DNA of 64,000 nt from assembly GCA_963920765.1 (NCBI GenBank), contig OY987246.1, positions 18,038,868-18,102,867 of the forward strand, given 5' to 3'. Positions 21,789 to 32,500 of this stretch are shown piece after piece; the stretch's first letter is position 1; each line of letters starts with the position of its first letter. Source of the DNA: Ulota crispa (taxonomy: Eukaryota; Streptophyta; Bryopsida; Orthotrichales; Orthotrichaceae). The notes beneath the pieces were generated by a model, which saw only the letters and a program-made list of their open reading frames with translations, made no database searches and had not been told where the DNA came from. The position numbers and the translations under genes are program-made.

Positions 21789-24700
21789 ATGGCGCCGGAG
21801 ATGGCGACGCCGATGATGAAGAAGGCGCTCATCACGGGGATCACAGGGCAAGACGGGTCTTACTTGACGGAGTTCCTGTTGAAGAAAGGCTACGAAGTGC
21901 ACGGCATCATCAGGCGGTCGTCGAATTTCAACACGCAGCGCCTGGAGCACGTGTACATCGACCCGCATCAGTCGAGCGCGCACATGAAGCTGCACTACGG
22001 CGACCTGTCGGACGCGTCGGCGCTGCGCAAGTGGGTGGACAGCATCTGCCCTGATGAGGTGTACAACCTCGGAGCGCAATCCCACGTCGGCGTCTCTTTC
22101 GAGAACCCGGACTACACCGCCGACGTGGTCGCCACCGGCGCCCTGCGCCTCCTGGAAGCCGTGCGCATCCACATCGTCAGCACTGGCAGGCAGGTACTTA
22201 ACAGATCTATCGACACGTTTCTAAAGTCCTTGTCTAAAGGTGACAATTATGCTATAAAATTGCTCATGAGTTTGCAGCATGGTTATGTCACATTGGACCA
22301 AAATCATACCGCATGCCGTCCGATGCAAACACAAGAAATCAAGGTGCAGACTCACAAATTTATTTCTATCTTCTTCTTTTTAAGCATGGACGTGGATGCA
22401 ACCTTGCAATTGCGTCCTAATGTCCACACCTTGATTTTAGTATGGACAAATCCTGCCCGGTCTAGTCTGTCCATCTGCTGTTACTGTCTTGCAGCCAAAT
22501 CTTGCCCAACCATGATTTGCAGGATCACGACTAGGCGCACTAATGCCAAACCCCTGCTGAAACGTCTTGAAAAGAGGGCTTGAAAAGAGGGCATTGGGAT
22601 GTTATTTTGCCCGAGGAGGTTGAAACACCATCACAATGCTGTGTTGAAGTAGATTTTCCCCATCTGGTTTGCAGTGGTGCCACATTCTTGGTAAGCTTGA
22701 TCGATTATGGAGAGAAATTCAGACCTGCCTAAGTAGTTCCTTACCATTAGAAAACTGAGTTTGCAATGACTGAACTATGATTAAAATGGATCATTGTACA
22801 CGCTTTTTCAGTCATTATGGACACAATTTTTCTTCGTGCAGATTCATTGAGGACAAGCCTTGTTGGCACCTCACCAGTTTTACCCTGTCTTTTCTCTACA
22901 GCTAGTTTGTCTTGCTTGTTTGGTTGACCCGTCTTGGACTCTTGGGATAAAAGGCGAAGAGGCTTTACTTTGACGGTAGGTACATTACTTTTGTATGGAC
23001 CTCTGAGTAGGCCTGTACTGAAAAGCGAGGCCGTACTACCAGAGCCACTCATAGTGTAGTTTACATTTGTCCCTCATTCTAAGCATCATATTAACTAAAC
23101 AGCCATCAAAAACAACATTGAGATATTATTCTAATCTTCTTATTGGTTGAAACTACATTCCAATGTTAAGTTTTGGTTTTTGTGTGGTGTTAATTCTATA
23201 CGAACGTGAGGTATGAGCACCAGCTACCAACAATGTATCTAATGGCGTCACTGGGTGGTCATTTTAGAACTCAAATTTAGGTACACCACAAGTAACTTAT
23301 CATTTTGGTCAACATCAATAGATCATCCATGATGTACATAGAGTTAAGTCCTAGAATGACCACCCTATGTAGAGAGTGACCCACAAGGTGATCATTCTAG
23401 AACTCAAATCTAGGTGAATCATAGATAGTTAATCATTTTAGTCAACAACAATAAGTTATCCATGGAGTACCTAGAGTTAGGTTCTAGAATGACAACCATG
23501 TATAGAGATCAAAGCCATTAATAGGCGCACAATTGGTATTGACCATTGGGTGCTCCTATCTTACATGCACTTGTCATAGGAAAACTCCTTTCACGTGAGT
23601 ACAAAATTTTGTTGTGAGAAAAGTGGTTATGGAGACTGAGATCTTGTGGTATAAGGGTAGGAACATCCATAAGCGTCAATGTGTCCCCATAACCGCCACC
23701 TCTAAAATCTTGGAAAATCTGTGGAAGTGAATAGATGTAATGACAAGAAAGTACAACATGTGAACATGAAATCTTAAAAATGGTCATGGGTACAATGGCA
23801 ATTTGCTCTTTAAAAATTCACAACTTATTCTCACAATATCCAAATCATACATTCAAAAGAACAAACTCATTTTTTTAATGTAGATCTTATAATTTGCTAT
23901 TTGTTTATTAATAATCATTATGTTCAAAACCCTTAGTTTGATGTTTATGGGTGATGTGAAGGTGAAATACACATGCACTTGTACGAAATTTTGTTCTGAG
24001 AAAAATGGTTATGGAGACTAAGATCTTGTGGTATAATAATGTGAAGGTGAAATACTACCAAGCGGGATCATCCGAGATGTACGGAGCGACACCCCCACCC
24101 CAAGACGAGACGACAGTGTTCCACCCACGGAGCCCCTACGCCGTGGCCAAGGTGGCGGCGCACTTCTACACCCAAAACTACCGTGAGGCCTACGGCATGT
24201 TCGCATGCAACGGCATTCTCTTCAACCACGAGTCGCCCCGGCGAGGAGAGAACTTCGTCACGCGCAAGATCACGCGAGCCATTGGTCGCATCAAGGTGGT
24301 GTTCACGATAAACTGATTCTAGTCATCCATCTAGCTAACCTCATTCGTGAGACATCATTCATCCTTGTAACGTAGTCTTAGCAACTGACTGTATCGGTAG
24401 AACGACTCATCTCCCTCTTTCACTCTTTCTGGTTTTCTTACTACTGGAGGTTGATAGCAGATTCGGCATAAAATAATTCCCCAAAATTTTGCCTAATTAT
24501 TCTATAAATAATTCTTCAAAAGTGCAAATAAATCAAAAAATTGAAATGTCAAATATTATAAAAGTCATTAAGCTTACTAACAATGGAAGGTCAAGGTTGA
24601 TTCCAAGAGGGCTCAATCTACTTCAAATTTTATACCAAGGGCTCATTTTAGAAAGTGGAAGATGCTTAGAAAAATGCTTAACTCTACTAAAAAAATTGGT

Positions 24701-25787
24701 TGAATGCCAAATTATAACAACTTTTTTTGAAAATGCCTAATCTTGTTTGATTAAGAAATCAGATGCCTAATTGGGGTTTTCTCAAAAAATAATTGATTCA
24801 GCAAAGACCTGCCAAATCTACTCCCAACCTATAATAGTTTAGGTATGACGGTATGAGGCCCAATTTAGACTAGCTACTTCACAAAATTATCTCAAACGTC
24901 ATTGGTTAAAATATCAATTTTGTCCATTGAAGGGTTCACACTTAGGATTCTGTTTGGTACTTTAATTTGACATGTCACCAACCAATATGTTCACGTTAGC
25001 AAACAAGATAGTGAAAATTTGGGGCTTGCTCAAAGGGTGGTACTAAACTTGTCCAATAGAGAAACACTCCTAAATGTCAAAGGCAACCATTGGATGACGT
25101 GAAAATGGTCTTAGCAAGTGAAACACAAATTAGAGTGCTAGTTTTTGTGCTTCGTCCAACCGCTAATCTTAACTAGGCCTAACTCTATATTAGAATATGT
25201 TCATTATTCATACTTGATAATAAGAAAAATAGTAGCAACAGAAAATTAAATGCATTTGAACACACCTTTAGATTGTATTCATATTACTAAATAATACCCC
25301 GCCTAACACCAAGTGTGAATGTACCCTTAGCTTCCGACTTGTATCCCTTACGTTTATATGCTTCTACTTTACACAGGTGGGACTGCAGAAGAAGCTGTAC
25401 CTGGGCAACCTCAAGGCGTCACGCGACTGGGGGTTCGCCGGGGACTACGTCCAAGGCATGTGGCTGATGCTGCAGCAGGACACGCCGGACGACTACGTGC
25501 TCGCGACGGAAGACTCGCACACCGTCGAAGAGTTCCTGCAGGAATCGTTCAGCTACGTCGGCTTGCACTGGCAGGACCACGTCGAGATCGACCCTCGCTA
25601 CTTCCGTCCGTCGGAAGTGGACAACCTCCGCGGCTCCGCCACCAAGGCCAAGCAGATGCTCGGATGGCAGCCCAAGGTGGACTTCCAGCAGCTCGTGGCC
25701 ATGATGGTGGACGGCGACCTCGAGAAGGCCAAGCGCGAAAAAGTGCTGGTCGATGCCGGTTTTTTAGCCTCCCACCAACAGCCTTGA
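21789..25787 (+). CDS. GMD: GDP-mannose 4,6-dehydratase (GMD/MUR1 type), three coding exons
   Basis: Exons 21789-22193, 24047-24295 and 25377-25787, all joined in phase 0, give 354 aa, the usual size of plant GMDs. The enzyme converts GDP-D-mannose to GDP-4-keto-6-deoxymannose, the first step to GDP-L-fucose for wall polysaccharides and glycans; it is cytosolic and NADP-dependent. Visible features: the Rossmann glycine motif GITGQDG (residues 17-23), the cofactor loop [14 protein letters not shown]143/S144-E145 in GSSEMYG, and the YxxxK pair Y166/K170 in YAVAK, spaced as in Arabidopsis MUR1. [16 protein letters not shown] (exon 2) and DWGFAGDYV (exon 3) are family signatures. There is no signal or transit peptide, and the ATG is the first in frame after the leader acceptor. 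Introns of 1853 and 1081 bp are loaded with repeats. The acceptor of intron 1 lacks a pyrimidine tract and is duplicated 85 bp upstream. No frame disruption; all key residues are present, so it is probably functional. Confidence 0.95.
23249..23520. repeat. ~135-bp tandem duplication in GMD intron 1
   Basis: Two direct units (23249-23383 and 23388-23520) share GGTGATCATTCTAGAACTCA (one base changed in unit 1), TTAATCATTTTAGTCAACA-type blocks, CATGGAGTACCTAGAGTTA and CTAGAATGAC. Non-coding. Confidence 0.7.
23561..24055. repeat. Duplicated intron 1/exon 2 junction of GMD around a MITE
   Basis: ACATGCACTTGT, ATTTTGTT.TGAGAAAA, TGGTTATGGAGACT and AGATCTTGTGGTATA occur at 23563-23652 and again at 23971-24036, followed by TGTGAAGGTGAAATAC at 23955-23970 and 24040-24055. 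The family A element 23653-23953 lies inside the first copy. The second copy carries the real exon 2 start (24047). The first offers an identical AG|GTGAAATAC acceptor at 23962, but that frame meets TAA at 24019. Confidence 0.75.
23653..23953. mobile_element. Family A MITE in GMD intron 1, right end lost
   Basis: Starts AGGGTAGGAACATCCATAAG and runs through the usual A interior to GATGTTTATGGGTG, where the last ~10 bp of the right terminus are missing. A detached A-type end (GGGTGCTCCTATCTTA) sits upstream at 23548-23563. Confidence 0.7.
24296..24849. other. 5' part of GMD intron 2, no features
   Basis: Begins at the donor AAG|GTGGTG. AT-rich, with no repeat recognised in this window and no gene. 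Confidence 0.4.
24850..25182. mobile_element. Family M MITE in GMD intron 2
   Basis: AT-shifted copy of 13045-13362: starts GAGGCCCAATTTAGACTAG, continues GGGGCTTGCTCAAAGGGTGG and ends CTTAACTAGGCCTAA. Confidence 0.6.
25195..25336. mobile_element. Family N MITE in GMD intron 2
   Basis: Inverted relative of 61207-61337: ends ATATTAGAATATGTTCA and CACCAAGTGTGAATGTACCC, with the shared interior TTTGAACACACCTTTAGATT (TTTGGACACACCTTTAGATT in the other). Confidence 0.55.
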
Positions 25788-25820
25788 AATTCTTTTGCTC
25801 CGATTCCTTTTGCTCTCAGA

Positions 25821-26400
25821 GCACCATATTAAGGTAGGAGCACCCGTAAGCGTCCAACTAAAGGGTTTTGAACATGATGAGTATTAATAAATAACTAGCA
25901 AATTATAAATTATAAAATCCTATTAGGAACAGAAAAAGAGTTTGCATTTTCAAATGTATTATTTGGATATTGTGAGAATAAGTTGTGAATTTTTAAAGAG
26001 CAAATTGCCATTGCACCCATAACCACTTTCAAGATTTCATGTTCACATGTTGTACATCCTTGTAATTACATCTATTCATTTCCACAGATTTTTCAAGATT
26101 TCAGAGGTGACGGTTATGGGGACACTGACGCTTATGGGTGCTCCTATCTTATATTAGGTAAATTGGAAAAACAAAAGTACCATTTTGTACTCCACCTTAA
26201 ACCCAAAAAGTTACCTCAAACCAGATTCAAAGGTATCAAATTCAGTTTGAGCCACTAAGATTTTTTCCCTCCCAAATTCCTCCTCTCATGTGAGGGCACA
26301 TGTACCCAAAAAAATGCTGGAGCTCAAATTAAGGTGATCACCTTGATCCTTCAAAAGTCCCAGAATGTACTGTTTTTCCTAATTTACCTAATATGGTGTT
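25821..26400. mobile_element. Family B MITE split by a nested A element
   Basis: Left B end GCACCATATT (25821-25830) and the rest (ATATTAGGTAAATTGG from 26151 to CCTAATATGGTGTT at 26400) are separated by the A element. The interior follows B order exactly (TTGTACTCCACCTTAAAC, AAGGTGATCACCTTGATCC). It lies just past the GMD stop and may be within its 3' UTR. Confidence 0.8.
25831..26150. mobile_element. Family A MITE nested in B, with ATATT duplicated
   Basis: Reverse-oriented A copy, ends AAGGTAGGAGCACCCGTAAG and CTTATGGGTGCTCCTATCTT. ATATT is present on both sides (25826-25830 and 26151-26155), and intact B copies have one ATATT at this place, so it is a genuine 5 bp target-site duplication for this insertion. 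Confidence 0.85.
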
Positions 26401-26408
26401 TATTGCTT

Positions 26409-26446
26409 TGAAACATCATATTAGGTAAATTGGGAAAAACAATACA
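26409..26446. repeat. Truncated second B end
   Basis: CATATTAGGTAAATTGGG followed by AAAAACA repeats the B left terminus immediately after a complete B element, without the remainder of the element. Confidence 0.5.
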
Positions 26447-26459
26447 TGCTTGGGCTTTC

Positions 26460-26960
26460 ACTATTTTAGCTATTATGTACATATTCATGATTGTCACATT
26501 GGACTGTCCATTCATCTGCTTATCTATATGTCCAAAGTGTCTGATTAGGCTCATAATGCAATATTCGTTAATTTGGGGAAAAACCTCAATTTTAGGACTT
26601 TTGCATTTTCGCATTTTAAAGAGTTTTTAGGTGATCAAAGAGTGAATTTTATGATGATTTTTTCAAGACCTTACATCAATAATGAAATATCTTAAAGGAA
26701 ATACAAGAAAACTCACTTTAAATCACCAAAATATGCTCACAAATGCAAAATTTAGTATTTCTAAAATCCATTTTAAAAAATTATTTTTCCCAAATTAATG
26801 AATATTGTGTTTCATGGTTTGTCTAATGTAGTCAACTCATAGTTGACTTTAAAAAATGATAAAAAATGACAAAAAGTACTTACTTTGTACGTGTTGGTGA
26901 CATTCATTGATGCCAACATGAAATCAAAACGTGGATTGAAAGCCATATCAATTGTATATA
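26460..26960. repeat. Dispersed repeat K split by a B2 element
   Basis: TTGTCACATTGGACTGTCC (26490) and TCATGGTTTGTCTAATGTAG (26813) are adjacent parts of K at 19250-19500; here 26551-26817 lies between them. Confidence 0.55.
26551..26817. mobile_element. Family B2 MITE nested in K
   Basis: Ends AATGCAATATTCGTTAATTT and AATTAATGAATATTGTGTTT. The interior (AGAGTTTTTAGGTGATC, GAAATATCTTAAAGGAAAT) matches 11698-11940. Confidence 0.6.
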
Positions 26961-27224
26961 GTTTATTCTATGGCAAATTGGAGTGTTGATGATTGTCCCC
27001 TCTCCAAAACCCTTACAAGAGTATCTTTGCAATGTCCAAAAAATTGCAAAATACAAGGGTATCTATGAAATTTTTCTAAACATTCATTGGTCTCTCAAAT
27101 CATGTAATTTTCTTTTGACGTTAGTTGGTTTAGTATGAGGATAAGGAGTAGGAAAGAATGGAATGTAGTGGAAGACGGTGCTAGTTGCACTTTGTCAAAC
27201 TACACTAATAAGCATGCCTGACCA

Positions 27225-27490
27225 AGGTCTAGGGAAAACCAACATACGGAGAACCAGCATTTAGTGTATTGTTAACCACTTGAAATTGCAAAGAAATTGT
27301 TTGAAATTATTCAAAACTTTTGATTAAAGCACAAGTTAACTTGTTCAAAATTTAGTTAACTATAATGTACTATACTTTATATATAGGAAATTCATGAAAA
27401 AGCACTAATACATGCCAATGAAAAATTGGTTGAAATGAGAAATGCTAGATTTTAGCTAGTGAAACTAAAAAATTTCCCCAAACACTATAT
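27225..27490. repeat. Dispersed repeat R
   Basis: Begins near GAGAACCAGCATTTAGTG (27248) and closes with CCAATGAAAAATTGGTTGAA and TTTCCCCAAACAC. Shared with 44675, 47925 and 58085. Possibly a MITE; ends not resolved. Confidence 0.5.
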
Positions 27491-29532
27491 CTCCCCTAAA
27501 ATTGTGCTTGACAATTGATGAAGTGAAGTAAACTTTTGCTCATGCATTCAAGTCTCTTGACTTGTCACTTCCAATTTCACTAGCTTTGAATGGGAAAAAA
27601 GTGTCCCACTGCTATTGCAAGTTGGGATCAGTAAACAAACTATAATGTTGTGGTTCTAAGAGGGGAGCTTCAAACCATGTCAATGGGCCCTTCTTATTGG
27701 CAATTTGAGCAACCTTAGGCCCTCCACTTTGGCACCATGAGAAGACCATAATCAAATGAAAACAATAAAACCCCAAAATACATGCGCAAAAGGTAAATCT
27801 CAAAGTCTATGTGCAAAATAAACTCACTAGACCAACATGGGATTCAAAGAGTACATCAAATTTTATTCTATTGACACACTCCAAGTGAGACATCTAAAAA
27901 TCCAAATTGAAGTGAGCCCAATTCAAGGCATTTTTTTGGATTTTGCTGAAACTTTCTTTGCACTTAATGACTTTGACATCTTGTAAAAGTGAAAATTTAC
28001 CCCCATTTTGGAGTTGGTTGTTTTTATTCCCATTTAGAGTTCCCAAATTATCTCAAGGGCTTTGATTCCAAATGAAAATTCTAAAATCCAAAATTCAATC
28101 TTCTAATGCTAAATGTCAAAACTCTATACACTTTTTGGCATGTGAAAAAGAGAAACTTTTCCACTTTGTCCCCACAAACGAGGTGTCAAATCATCAAGTC
28201 TAGTGAGTTTCAATATGCTCCCAATTTTCTAGAGTGACAATGCAGGTACTTGTGAGGAAGGTACATACCACAACCGAATTTTGTGGGCGAGTCCTCTAAC
28301 AAACTTGACTATTTAAGTTGGGCTTGACTCTTGAACTGAAAACAACAAGAGGCAATCTATCTGACAAACTTGTTATTTGATGGATCATCAGTTAGAACAT
28401 GTCCAATGGTACATCAAACTGCTCCTAGAGTTTTTGGAATCCCAATGGGATGCAAAAAGCCTCACAACACATGCATTTTTCATTGCAGAATCTTAAGTTC
28501 AACTTCTTGGCTTTCAAGATTGTCATATTGTATTATTTTCCAAACTTTGATGGGTAGCGCTCAACAAGTGCAACAATTATAGGTGGTGTTATATTACATC
28601 TCCTTCCTGCCCCACAAAAGGCTCCATCTGATGCCTTCAAAATCTTGTTTCATCATAGATGTTATGAGAGAAAACCACTTTGGAAGGAAGGATACTTAGC
28701 TACATGGCTACTAAGATGCTCTACACCAGCAAATCATCGAATTGTTTACAGCTTTTCAAGAAGCGAAACCTGACATTAAACGAACAAATGCCGTCTCATT
28801 CATAAGTTAGTTTTCACTACTACAGTGACGAAACTCCCGTAAATGGTTGCACCTAATGATATTTGGAAATTTCAAGGGATTGAAAAACCAAATGAAACAA
28901 AAACCAGTAGCCAGCAATGCATCACAGAAAATTATATCCTACACAACGAAAGTCTAATCTGCGGAAGATTGACAGATGCAAAAATGACAAATTATATCGA
29001 AAGTAGTGTAGTTATCCTCTGACAAAACAAGGTTTTTACCACATAACTCTCATCACATTCCTTAAAATCTCAAGTGCGTGCCAGTTTTACAAGACGAGAT
29101 CTGAGATTTTTATACACCCTCCAACTTCGTAAAAGCTGCTGACCTGGAATCTCTATCCTCAAGGTTTGAAAGGCATGGAGTGTGACAGTACAGGAGCTTA
29201 AACCCTCACCCAGGCTCTTTTTTTCTCCAGAACTAGACATATTCCTGGCTTTTACATCACTATAGTTCCCTCGCCTGCTCCTCAACCTACAACTACCTCT
29301 TCATGCGATTGCCTTCCATTAAGTACTCTGCCCGAGATAAAAGTATGATTTCCGGGTCTCCAGAAAGAGAAGAAAAATTTCTCTTCAACCAGAAAACAGG
29401 ACGTCTGCATCAAAGCTTTTTTAAACTAATTATGCCGTTGCTGAAGAAGCTCACTGCAAAACAAACGTGCTAACGGTACAATAATGACAGTAAAATGTCA
29501 TCCACATACCAACTACAAAGAAACTGGCCACA
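27491..29532. other. Region downstream of the JmjC gene, no gene recognised
   Basis: AT-rich to about 28300, then more balanced. The frame at 28370-28582 has no recognised domain. The last few hundred bases (from about 29000) probably include the 3' UTR of the minus-strand JmjC gene, but no polyadenylation signal could be assigned with confidence. Confidence 0.35.
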
Positions 29533-32500
29533 CTAAAAATGTCTCTGGTTCTTTTTCCTCTTGTTGACAGTCCGTTTAGTTACTTTCTCCTCTGCTTCAC
29601 TTTCTCTGCAGTTCACATGAAAAAGCATGAAAGTTTAGCCAACGGCGCCCACTCTTTGCATATGCAGAAATCCACTTTTTCAAAACAGTAACTTTTGAAG
29701 AATAATTTCTATATTTTGTTTGAGAACAAAGAGTTGTACTTACATGGGTTTGCCTTGCAGATATGAAACGGCTTCCCGAGCAGCGTATAGTATCATCTTT
29801 CTCACCTGAAAATAAAAAATAAGATAGATTAGCTCTCTTCAGACATCTCATTATTTTACAAAAAAGGCATTTTTAAGTGTGGTTGCAGAAAGGCTCTACA
29901 TGCAAAAACATACCTCCAGCTTGTCCTCTCGTGCTCGATGATCCATAGGAAGCAATCGGAATTCGTTTGTTAAGCGCACGCACTCTTGGACGTTCTCTGG
30001 GGATACGAAGTCCAAAGCTACCTTGATACAGGACTGCAACAAATATAATTACAAAAAAATTAGTTAAAATTTATCACCTCAGTGCAAAATAATAAAAAAA
30101 CATATGCTTTGGAGAATGCCAGGTTCATGCCAACGCGAGAATTACCTTAAGGTTGCGAACTTGATGTGGGCAACCAGCTGGAATAAACACTGCTTCTTGT
30201 TCATGTTGTTCAAATGTCCATGCTTCCACTCCTATACACATCAGTAAGCGCGAGTTGATTAACGTTACAGAAAAGGCATAACTAGTTAATATCAGCATGT
30301 TTGATGATGTGCATAAAGAACAACAGCATATCCAGTATCTCAAAAAAATGTTTAGAGGCGCCCAATAGTCCCACTAGTAGGAGCCAAAAATCAAAGCAGT
30401 AAGTGATAGTATTAAAATACTCACCAAATTCTTCCTTCAACTTTTTCTTGTGCTCCTCGTCAAGGAAAAAGGATTGGTCGTGTATAGGATGGGCCACCTG
30501 CACAAGATCAACAGCACATAAGCATCCAGGCATGCAGAAAGGAAACCACGGTGAACAGATTTTTTTAAACCTGCAATGCTTTTAAGTGGCTGATGGATTT
30601 AATGTTGAACAAAAACCTCAAAGAAACATAAAATGATGAAGAGCAGTGAGAAGCAGTATTCGAAAATGTTGCTAAATTTAGAAAAAAATCGACTAATATT
30701 TTTGTGTTAATAAAAAGAACGTGAATCCTAGAGAGGTAGGTTTGCGTTATTAGCACATTCAGCAGAGAATTTAGCCACCATAATTTACGATCACTGAGGA
30801 GAATAGACTTACAGAGTCAACAGGCAAGTCACCATAATGCCGGAACTCTGAAACATGTTTAATCAAATATTCCTGAAGTTTGGGAACATCTTCTCGCCTA
30901 AAGACATCCCACAGAGCTCCACCATATGCCACGTCACCAGGTGCTCCATTGGCACTTGAGCCGACAGTAGCATTCTCGTTGCTCTCCATTTCTTCACCAT
31001 TTCCCTCACCACCGTTTGTGTCAGCCATTGCATCGTCAGTGCAATCGACCCCAGGGTCGTTACCAGGGTGAGCAGCCACGTCACCAACCTTTGCTTCCGG
31101 AGCTGTTCTAGCAAGAAACTCTCTCAGCTGCTTCTCTGCTTCTTTCTTATAATCTCCACGTTTTTTAAGAATATCCTTTCGATGCCTTTTCGAGATTCTA
31201 ATTTCTTTGGAGTGAGTTAACACATTCACCTGCCCCAGCAAACACAATTAGACACACACAACACGACAAAATTTATTAAAAAAGACCTTGGAATTGCTTC
31301 AACTGCAAAATTTAAAACACAGGTCACGTACCGCATCTGACATATCGCAGTGCAATTTAGTCACTGAGTCTCCCAATGAAAGCTCCTCACGTAAACCATA
31401 TGCAATGTAAGTTTTGGGGCCGAGGTCCGGTTTCACAGACTCCTTTGGAAGCTTCGTACCGAGGTTGAAAATGCCGGTTTTCGGATCCGTATACTCTTGG
31501 TAAGGCAGAGAGGCCAAAAATTCACCTCCATGACGTGGAAGCCGCTCTTCAAAATGTGCAGATTGTGGCCAATCCTTGAGTTTATACATAGTAGGCCACC
31601 CTTGCTTATCAAAACACCCTTTCTCGTAGCCTATAAAGAACTCGTGAATGTTCAACTCAGCCTGCGCACAGAAAAAATCAAGGATTAGATAATCCCAATC
31701 CCAATCCCAATCCCATTCAAAACACACAAAAAAAGCAAAAAAGAAACCAATATTCATTACACAGAAAACCTCACCTCGCTCCAATCTGAACAATCCACTG
31801 CACGAACAGATTTGCTGTCGTCTTTAAATTTGCCTCGAGTAGTTTCTCGAAGAGCTCGCCACATCGTCAGAGGCTCCCAGCTCAACCCAGTGGCACCTTC
31901 ATTCACATTACACACAATCACAGGCTGCCCAAGTCTCCAGTGCTTTTGAAAATGTGACAAGCCCTCATCACGAGTTTTCTTCAGCGTTGTACAGTAAAGG
32001 TAATTTTCTCTACCATCTGCCCGGTGAGCAGCCAAGCGTACAGAAGCGTGCTTGGTGCCAGTAGTACTAGCACATTCAGAGCACAAGCTGTCCTCTTTCT
32101 TCGGCTCTTTGTAATCTTTGAGCTGCTCTTCCACTTCCTTAATCAACTGGCTCACCCAATTATGCTCAAAAAGCGACTTCAGCCTCAGTGTGTGACACCC
32201 ACAGCCACCTCGTATTTTGGGAGGACACGGAATGTCCCCATTTTCACGTTGTGTCCACGGAGGCAGCACCACAGGTTCAAACGACAACTCCCCCATAGCA
32301 TTTGCAGGCTCCACTTGCACATCCTCACCAACACTTTGCTGGGGATTCAATGGCGTGCTTGGCTCTGTAGTCACATCAGCACCTTCTCGTGTTGACTCAC
32401 TGCCGTTGGATTGTAACTTTTCCACTGCAGAGTCCAGATTGGTGCTCGGATTTGCAAGCTCGGCAAAAGCTTCTTCCATAACCTTCAGCTTCTCTGGCTC

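Noticed and set aside
22194-22583. Extension of GMD exon 1 reading frame
   Set aside because: Similarity to GMD stops at Q135; the frame then continues through a GT donor into intron sequence, while exon 2 at 24047 resumes the family sequence exactly.
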